Below are positions 61,452 to 64,000 of a stretch of DNA of 64,000 nt, in pieces. The translations under genes were made by a program, and so were the position numbers. Position 1 is the stretch's first letter, and each line of letters starts with the position of its first letter. This DNA comes from DASUGC01 sp035606665 (GTDB lineage: Bacteria; Acidobacteriota; Vicinamibacteria; Vicinamibacterales; SCN-69-37). The stretch is taken from contig DATNEY010000021.1 of the NCBI GenBank assembly GCA_035606665.1, forward strand, positions 161,088-225,087. The letters run 5' to 3'. Below the pieces are notes generated by a model. That model had not been told where the DNA came from. It saw nothing but the letters and a program-made list of their open reading frames with translations, and searched no databases.

Positions 61452-61667
61452 TCAGTCGCCTCCGCCGCCGCCATCACCGCAACCCCCTCCGTCGCCAGAG
61501 CCGCAATCGCTGCCCGAGCTGTCGCCGCCCATCCATGGAACGTAACCGTCTGACCCGGACGCCGCATGGCGTCTCGGATCACCGACCCGGTTTCGGTTCG
61601 TGAACGCCGCGACCGCGATGATCGCCATGCCGCAGACGAGAGCCAGAAGAATCACCGACGCTGTCAT
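61452..61667 (-). CDS. Small membrane protein with a Gly/Cys-rich tail
   Basis: The 71-residue protein has one N-terminal hydrophobic helix (SVILLALVCGMAIIAVAAF) and a C-terminal tail of Gly, Ser, Asp and a few Cys (GGDSSGSDCGSGDGGG). Such tails occur in small secreted proteins. No homologue is recognised, and it could be spurious; the transmembrane helix after ATG 61667 supports it moderately. Confidence 0.45.
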   Translation of the reverse strand: MTASVILLALVCGMAIIAVAAFTNRNRVGDPRRHAASGSDGYVPWMGGDSSGSDCGSGDGGGCGDGGGGGD

Positions 61668-61756
61668 GTGACCCCCGCAATCACTCTGTCATGGCCGCGT
61701 TTCCGCCAGGTTACGGCGTAACCCCCTCAGCAGCAGACGCTTGCAGAGCCCGCGGC

Positions 61757-61762
61757 TATACT
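61757..61762 (+). promoter_or_regulatory. Candidate -10 box of the decayed kinase gene
   Basis: GCTATACT ends 11 bases before ATG 61774. GCTATACT is repeated before the kinase start at 63355 with the same spacing, so the promoter was duplicated together with the gene. Confidence 0.45.
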
Positions 61763-61773
61763 GCCCCCGACTC

Positions 61774-61973
61774 ATGTCTCTGCCCGCTGGCACACGTCTC
61801 GGTTCTTTCCAAATCGTCTCGAAGCTCGGCGCTGGCGGTATGGGCGAGGTCTATCGCGCCCGTGATACGCAACTCGATCGTGACGTCGCCCTGAAAGTTC
61901 TTCCTGACGCGTTCGGGGACGATGCGGAGCGGCGCTGGCGGCCCTGAATCATCCGAACATCCATCGCCCTTCT
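61774..61973 (+). pseudogene. Decayed Ser/Thr kinase gene (5' fragment)
   Basis: The first 54 codons match the kinase at 63355 almost exactly (SLPAGTRLGSFQI, GAGGMGEVYRARDTQLD, VALKVLPDAF). After GATGCGGAGCGG about 28 bases are missing, joined at GCGCTGGCG, which shifts the frame to a stop at 61945-61947. The next bases still match (GCCCTGAATCATCCGAACAT) and end near 61973; the rest of the kinase domain is gone. It is a duplicated, broken copy. Confidence 0.85.
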
Positions 61974-62282
61974 TGAAAGAGCCGGCACTGCCGGGCAGGC
62001 AGGAAGCTGCGGCTCCCTGTCGCCGGCTGGAGCCACGGTACCGGGGATCGGTGTTTCATCTGCGTGTTTAACGAGGATGACCCGCGGTCCTCCAGGTGAC
62101 TCATGGCGTGTCCGATGACTCGGAGACCATTCTGTGCGACGGCGCCTTCGTGGTCGCCGGAAGTCTCTCGGAGCTGTTCGCTGAGGCGTTGGTGAGTGAG
62201 CGATGTTGAGCAGACGTCACCGACGAAACATCTCGGTGTAGCGACAACTGCCGTTGCCTTGATTGTTCTCAAGGACGATGAG
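61974..62282. other. Region without a clear gene, after the kinase fragment
   Basis: Bases 61979-62027 hold a REP-like stem, AGCCGGC (61980-61986) and GCCGGCT (62021-62027). A short frame at 62096-62209 (starts GTG, about 37 residues) and another frame read through to the DUF6883 remnant, but neither looks like a real gene. A long frame on the minus strand (62728 to 61949) overlaps the DUF4926 gene and is rejected. I see no RNA gene here. Confidence 0.5.
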
Positions 62283-62474
62283 ATGGTCAGGGACGTGAAG
62301 ATCCCCGGCGCCGAGCGAGCCATCGCCGATGAGTCCAAAGATCCGGGACTACCTGCTGTCTCCCGATCACCGCATCGGCAGCGCCAAAGCCAGATTCTTT
62401 GTGGAGCTCGGATCGTCCTCACGGGCGAGGACGTTCCCCGGCTCGTCACGGCATTTCCAGGGGCGAAGTCATGA
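62283..62474 (+). pseudogene. Decayed DUF6883 gene
   Basis: The N-terminal text VKIPGAERAIADESK is in one frame, and after an extra A in TCCAAAGATC the match KIRDYLLSPDHRIGSAKARFFVELG goes on in the next frame; the family reads KIRDYLLSP followed by HPxGRxKAxFF. The middle of the family is missing, then IVLTGEDVPRLVTAFPGAKS returns in the first frame to the stop at 62472-62474. One frameshift and one internal deletion explain this. The stop overlaps the start of the DUF4926 gene (ATGA), the usual arrangement of this pair. Confidence 0.75.
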
Positions 62475-62719
62475 ACGCACTCTTCCGTCAATTCGATACC
62501 GTCGTCCTGCGGAAAGACCTGCCCGATTCGGGCCTCTGTAAGGGAGATCTCGGGGCCGTCGTCCAGACGTACGGCGACGAGGGGGTGGAAGTGGAGTTCG
62601 TGACGGCTTCGGGACGAACGCAGGCGCTCCTGACGTTGCCGGTCAGCGACCTCCGTGCCGTGCGCGACGATGACCTGATGGCCGTGCGAACGGCGCCTGC
62701 CGCGCGGAAGACTGCGTAG
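62471..62719 (+). CDS. DUF4926 family protein
   Basis: The 82-residue protein reads FDTVVLRKDLPDSGLCKGDLGAVVQTY and VEVEFVTASGRTQALLTLPVSDLRAV, the text of DUF4926, a small beta-barrel-like protein. It overlaps the decayed DUF6883 gene by 4 bases. The two domains commonly occur as a pair in bacterial genomes; a toxin-antitoxin or immunity role has been suggested by such pairing but is not established. The protein itself appears intact. Confidence 0.8.
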   Translation: MNALFRQFDTVVLRKDLPDSGLCKGDLGAVVQTYGDEGVEVEFVTASGRTQALLTLPVSDLRAVRDDDLMAVRTAPAARKTA

Positions 62720-62778
62720 GTCCCCCACTGCCAGACATCCCCGCTGACTGGCCGGTATCAGCCCCAGGTTCGATCGAG

Positions 62779-63306
62779 ATGGCCTGCATCATGTGCACTC
62801 AGAAGCTGTGGCGAGCGCTTGGTAATCCGGGCCAACCGCCGGTTCAGGCGGTCACGCCTCTTCCCACGGGCACGCTACTGGGATCGTGGGGGCTGAAGCT
62901 CTTTCACTACAACCGCAAGGGATTCGTACTGGCGCTGAACGAGCGCACCTACTTGACGCTGGTATTCCCGGCCGCACCACGCGCTGCCTTCCGAGAGCGG
63001 TTTGCCGAGGCATTGACGGCCGCCCTCGTGGACCTCGGCGTGGCCGAAGGCACTGCCCAGCAGGAGGCGATGGTTCTGGACTTCCTGCCGGTGGCGCGAC
63101 TCACCAATCGCAGGCTGACCGGTTCGCTGAACGACCTGGAGTTTCTGGCCTTCTGCGAGCTGGACTACATCAGCGACCTTCGCAAGGTTCAGCTGAATCT
63201 GAACGAAGTGCCGCACGTGAAGCGTGACCCGTCATGTCCGATTGACGCAGTCGTGCGATTGTTCGGCAGTCTGAAGGGCCAAATGTCGTTTACCCGGATT
63301 CACTGA
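62779..63306 (+). CDS. DUF6933-like protein of unknown function
   Basis: The 175-residue protein has MCTQKLWRALG, LGSWGLKLFHYNRKGFVLALNERTYLTLVFP, a mid-section of two amphipathic helices and LTNRRLTGSLNDLEFLAF. The pattern of a CTQKL start, a GSW/NERT block and a SxNDL motif resembles DUF6933 proteins. ATG 62791 gives an equally good start. It is plus-strand between the DUF4926 gene and the last kinase. The function is unknown. Confidence 0.6.
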   Translation: MACIMCTQKLWRALGNPGQPPVQAVTPLPTGTLLGSWGLKLFHYNRKGFVLALNERTYLTLVFPAAPRAAFRERFAEALTAALVDLGVAEGTAQQEAMVLDFLPVARLTNRRLTGSLNDLEFLAFCELDYISDLRKVQLNLNEVPHVKRDPSCPIDAVVRLFGSLKGQMSFTRIH

Positions 63307-63337
63307 TTCCAGCGAACTGAGTAGCTCCGCCCGCAGC

Positions 63338-63343
63338 TATACT
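63338..63343 (+). promoter_or_regulatory. Candidate -10 box of the last kinase gene
   Basis: GCTATACT ends 11 bases before ATG 63355, the same motif and spacing as at 61757. It confirms that the promoter region is shared by the two related kinase loci. Confidence 0.45.
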
Positions 63344-63354
63344 CCCCCCACTTC

Positions 63355-63882
63355 ATGTCCCTCCCCGCCGGCACGCGCCTCGGCTCCTTCCAAATCATCT
63401 CGATGCTTGGCGCCGGCGGGATGGGCGAGGTCTATCGCGCGCGCGATACGCAGCTCGATCGCGACGTCGCCCTGAAGGTTCTCCCCGACGCGTTCGCGGA
63501 CGATGCGGAGCGGCTGCATCGGTTCGAGCGCGAAGCGAAGGCGCTGGCGACGCTGAATCATCCCAACATCGCCCAGGTCTTCGGCATCGTCACTGGAGAA
63601 GGCAGACGAGCGCCGGCGATCGCGATGGAGTTCGTCGATGGACGCGGGCTCGATGAAATCAAAGATGCGATGCCGCTGGAGGAGTTGCTGCCGATCCTGC
63701 GGCAGATCGCGGCCGCGCTCGAGGCGGCGCACGATGCCGGCATCATCCACCGCGACCTGAAGCCAGCGAACATCCGGCTCAAAGAAGACGGCACGGTCAA
63801 AGTCCTCGATTTCGGTTTGGCGAAGGCGTTCGACCCGGGAGGCGCGGGGGGAGCCGGGTCTAAGAGTGCGTTGCAAAATTAA
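63355..63882 (+). pseudogene. Ser/Thr kinase gene truncated by an insertion sequence
   Basis: The kinase domain runs normally through SLPAGTRLGSFQI, GAGGMGEVYRARDTQLD, VALKVLPDAF, HRDLKPANIR and DFGLAK, up to about residue 166. Then, in the activation segment (FDPGGAGGAGS), the sequence changes to foreign DNA at about 63861, and the frame stops at 63880-63882. The activation loop, C-lobe and any C-terminal sensor are cut off in this window; they may continue beyond the insertion. The start motif is shared with the gene at 58354 and the fragment at 61774. Confidence 0.85.
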
Positions 63883-64000
63883 CGCTTGTACTTGATCGAG
63901 CGGTTCGGTACGGTGCGGCGACTGCTGGGAGGCGGTCCCCCATCGCCACCTTCTCCATCGATGACGCTCTGTGGGCGCGCGTCGAACGGTTGCTGCCCGC
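63862..64000 (+). mobile_element. Left end of an insertion sequence, probably IS5 family
   Basis: The kinase reading is replaced from about 63862 by AGAGTGCGTTGCAAAATTAA, a plausible IS terminus, and a frame beginning in the 63890-63950 region reads SIDDALWARVERLLP at 63954-63998. That is the N-terminal text of IS5-family transposases (DUF4096 region). The element continues beyond the window, so its right end, transposase and target duplication cannot be seen. Confidence 0.6.

Noticed and set aside
61949..62728. A 259-codon minus-strand gene over the DUF6883/DUF4926 region
   Set aside because: It is antisense to recognisable plus-strand family text and has no family features of its own.

Overview
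The window looks like chromosomal DNA of a high-GC member of the Acidobacteriota, probably a Vicinamibacteria-type lineage. The lineage is inferred from gene content, not from a marker gene: two large ADOP-type orphan ABC permeases, several protein kinases that share one start motif and carry propeller or TPR tails, an imuA-imuB-dnaE2 mutasome, and many promoters whose -10 box ends only 6-12 bases before the start codon.

Layout. 0-5 kb: one co-directional run with an acyltransferase, the redox repressor Rex, MoaC, a 2-hydroxyacid dehydrogenase and a long-chain acyl-CoA ligase. 5-8 kb: signal peptidase I and a LytS/LytTR two-component pair. 8-13 kb: a lone NuoI, a fused homocysteine methyltransferase/methylene-THF reductase, a lipid-type methyltransferase and a glycosyltransferase. 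13-20 kb: a ketosynthase, flavoprotein and ICMT-like methyltransferase cassette, then a TPR metalloprotease and a caspase-like protein lacking its cysteine. 20-27 kb: rhomboid protease, FHA-GAF-PP2C phosphatase, an isopropylmalate/homocitrate synthase-type enzyme, an M28 peptidase, a beta-barrel protein and citrate synthase. 27-38 kb: a phosphate and polyphosphate neighbourhood (PhoU, Ppx, CHAD, SixA, DUF47-Pit, PhoR-PhoB) that also holds GlgC and an orphan OmpR regulator. 38-48 kb: NicO/HupE-like and MFS transporters, a small beta-barrel protein, and two ADOP permeases flanking a kinase. 48-56 kb: the mutasome genes imuA, imuB and dnaE2 around a dihaem cytochrome. 56-64 kb: an accessory stretch with NTF2-fold proteins, a nucleotidyltransferase, kinases (one intact, one decayed, one cut by an insertion sequence), an FRG protein, a decayed DUF6883 gene beside an intact DUF4926 gene, and a DUF6933-like protein.

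The most striking thing here is not a gene. Short-period repeats (units of about 7-10 bases, usually a direct array facing its own inverted copy) recur about 20 times in 64 kb. All ten convergent gene junctions with a gap contain one, seven of them with clear inverted arms. The units fall into families whose members lie kilobases apart. The same families also sit in frame inside imuB (two insertions) and dnaE2 (two insertions), and one builds the 3' end of nuoI. I know of no description of this pattern and regard it as the best candidate for an undescribed system: a dispersed hairpin-repeat class that punctuates transcription units and also lengthens the two mutagenic-polymerase proteins.

I saw no rRNA genes, tRNA genes or CRISPR array. 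Start codons were chosen by overlap, spacing and family alignment from memory; no database search was possible.
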